Origin: Candidatus Poseidoniaceae archaeon
Lineage (GTDB): Archaea; Thermoplasmatota; Poseidoniia; Poseidoniales; Poseidoniaceae
Assembly (NCBI GenBank): GCA_024958795.1
Contig: JANXHP010000047.1
Span: forward strand, 1 to 39,093
Reading direction: 5' to 3'
Length of the DNA: 39,093 nt
In this document: piece after piece, positions 37,940-39,093 of the stretch
Numbering within the stretch: position 1 is the first letter of the stretch
Layout of the letters: every line of letters starts with the position of its first letter
The notes under the pieces: generated by a model
Told to the model about the DNA's origin: nothing
The model's input: only the letters and a program-made list of their open reading frames with translations
The model's database searches: none
Program-made: the position numbers and the translations under genes

Positions 37940-39055
37940 ATGGGGGACCAAAGCCGCAAGTTCACGCCACGGCAAAGAAATCGCCGTCCACTCGGTCTTC
38001 AGACTAGTAAAGATAAGGCGCCAGCAATCCCCTTATCTGCACCAATAAAACGTGGTGATTATTGGTATGTGCCAGCACCATTAGCATCAAGATTACATCA
38101 AAAAAGTGGGCTCGGAAAAACAACATCAGATGGAGGTATTTTGCTACTAAGTGAAGAGGTAATGTTCTGCCATTGGCACAGACATATGCCACTTCCAGAT
38201 GAAGTATGGTTTTCAGAACAATTGTCATTAAATTCACAGCACATTGCCCGTTCAGTAGTTTTTGATGTCGCTAGAAGTGGAGGAGAGTTGGTTATCCCTA
38301 CGAGTCATCTAAAGGACGACTTAATCAAAAGTATTCACCCAAATACTTGGGCGGTAAGGTGGAGAAGAGATCAATCGTTTAGCAAAGAACAGCCAGAAGC
38401 ACAAACAAGGTGGGCTTGTACTAATGACACTGTAGATATTATAGAATTATTAGATTGGGCAAATGAAGTCAAATCAGAGGGATTTATTCCCGAGTTATAC
38501 ATTGTTGATGAAGAGATGGATGTGACAATGTATAGACTTGACATTATCAATATGAAGGGTAATCAAAATACTTGGGATAACTTTTCAGATGAAGAACAAG
38601 AATCTGTGCGCCAATTGTGGTCACAAAGGCTAGCTTGGGGAGAGGGATGGTATATTCCATGCCAACAGCAGTGGGTATGGTCTACTGTTGGTATTGAGCA
38701 CATGAGCGGCAGATTACTGAGGGAAGAAGAGGCTAAGTGGCTTTCAAATATATTATCCAACAATGAGGACTTATCTGGTATTGATTCATTATTTTCTCAC
38801 TTAATGTCCAAGGGGCTAATCATTCGCCCCGGATTCAAATTTGGTTGCCGCTGGAGAGTATATGATGATGCAGTTGAGCAATCACATGCTCCTTGGCTAG
38901 TACAAACTGAATCCGATGCACCCTCAACATGGGAAGGAATCTGCTTATCAGTAAGATTGGCGGAAGGTGTACACAAAAGTTGGGTCTGCATTCTTGGCCA
39001 GCAAGATAATTGGAGTTGCTTACAAATAAAACGCTGGTTACCTGGAAGAACTTAA
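37940..39055 (+). CDS. endA: tRNA-splicing endonuclease, two-lobed (EndA family)
   Basis: C-terminal FSHLMSKGLIIRPGFKFGCRWRVYDDAVEQSHAPWLVQ...VRLAEGVHKSWVC resembles archaeal EndA (RGYVVKTGFKFGADFRVY...HAxxLV...VRLAHxVRK), with candidate catalytic Y, H and K all present. ORF opens at 37895; ATG at 37940. Confidence 0.85.
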   Translation: MGDQSRKFTPRQRNRRPLGLQTSKDKAPAIPLSAPIKRGDYWYVPAPLASRLHQKSGLGKTTSDGGILLLSEEVMFCHWHRHMPLPDEVWFSEQLSLNSQHIARSVVFDVARSGGELVIPTSHLKDDLIKSIHPNTWAVRWRRDQSFSKEQPEAQTRWACTNDTVDIIELLDWANEVKSEGFIPELYIVDEEMDVTMYRLDIINMKGNQNTWDNFSDEEQESVRQLWSQRLAWGEGWYIPCQQQWVWSTVGIEHMSGRLLREEEAKWLSNILSNNEDLSGIDSLFSHLMSKGLIIRPGFKFGCRWRVYDDAVEQSHAPWLVQTESDAPSTWEGICLSVRLAEGVHKSWVCILGQQDNWSCLQIKRWLPGRT

Positions 39056-39093
39056 TCCATCAGACGTCCCCATGAATCTACTTCTTGGTGATT

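Noticed and set aside
1-39093. tRNA genes, rRNA, transposases, prophage or defence islands
   Set aside because: None was recognised on inspection; intergenic gaps are short apart from the SRP RNA region.

Overview
This 39.1-kb window is a gene-dense, AT-rich archaeal chromosome segment. The gene content (archaeal SRP RNA, EndA, archease, class-2 PyrD, geranylgeranyl-reductase family FAD protein, very large TSP3-repeat surface proteins) suggests a marine Euryarchaeota/Thermoplasmatota relative such as Marine Group II/Poseidoniales; this placement is inference only. Supported genes include serA, dinB, valS, an MMPL/RND protein, an EVE-domain protein, an aminotransferase, glyA, pepP (M24), mqnC-like radical SAM, a TopB-like type IA topoisomerase, pyrD, ccmE, archease, a HldE-like PfkB kinase, an HTH-TerB-like protein and a two-lobed tRNA-splicing endonuclease. 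A roughly 295-nt SRP (7S) RNA gene lies at about 34931-35225. The most notable observations are: (i) a secreted lipoprotein carrying a PNGase F-like N-glycan amidase domain behind unusual Cys-paired Ca-binding repeats; (ii) EndA and archease within a few kb of each other; (iii) a CxxxY-type CcmE; (iv) a PfkB kinase whose GAGD motif has become GLVD; (v) mqnC and a class-2 (quinone-dependent) PyrD in an archaeal context; and (vi) several large uncharacterised membrane or surface proteins. No CRISPR array, tRNA, rRNA or transposase was recognised.
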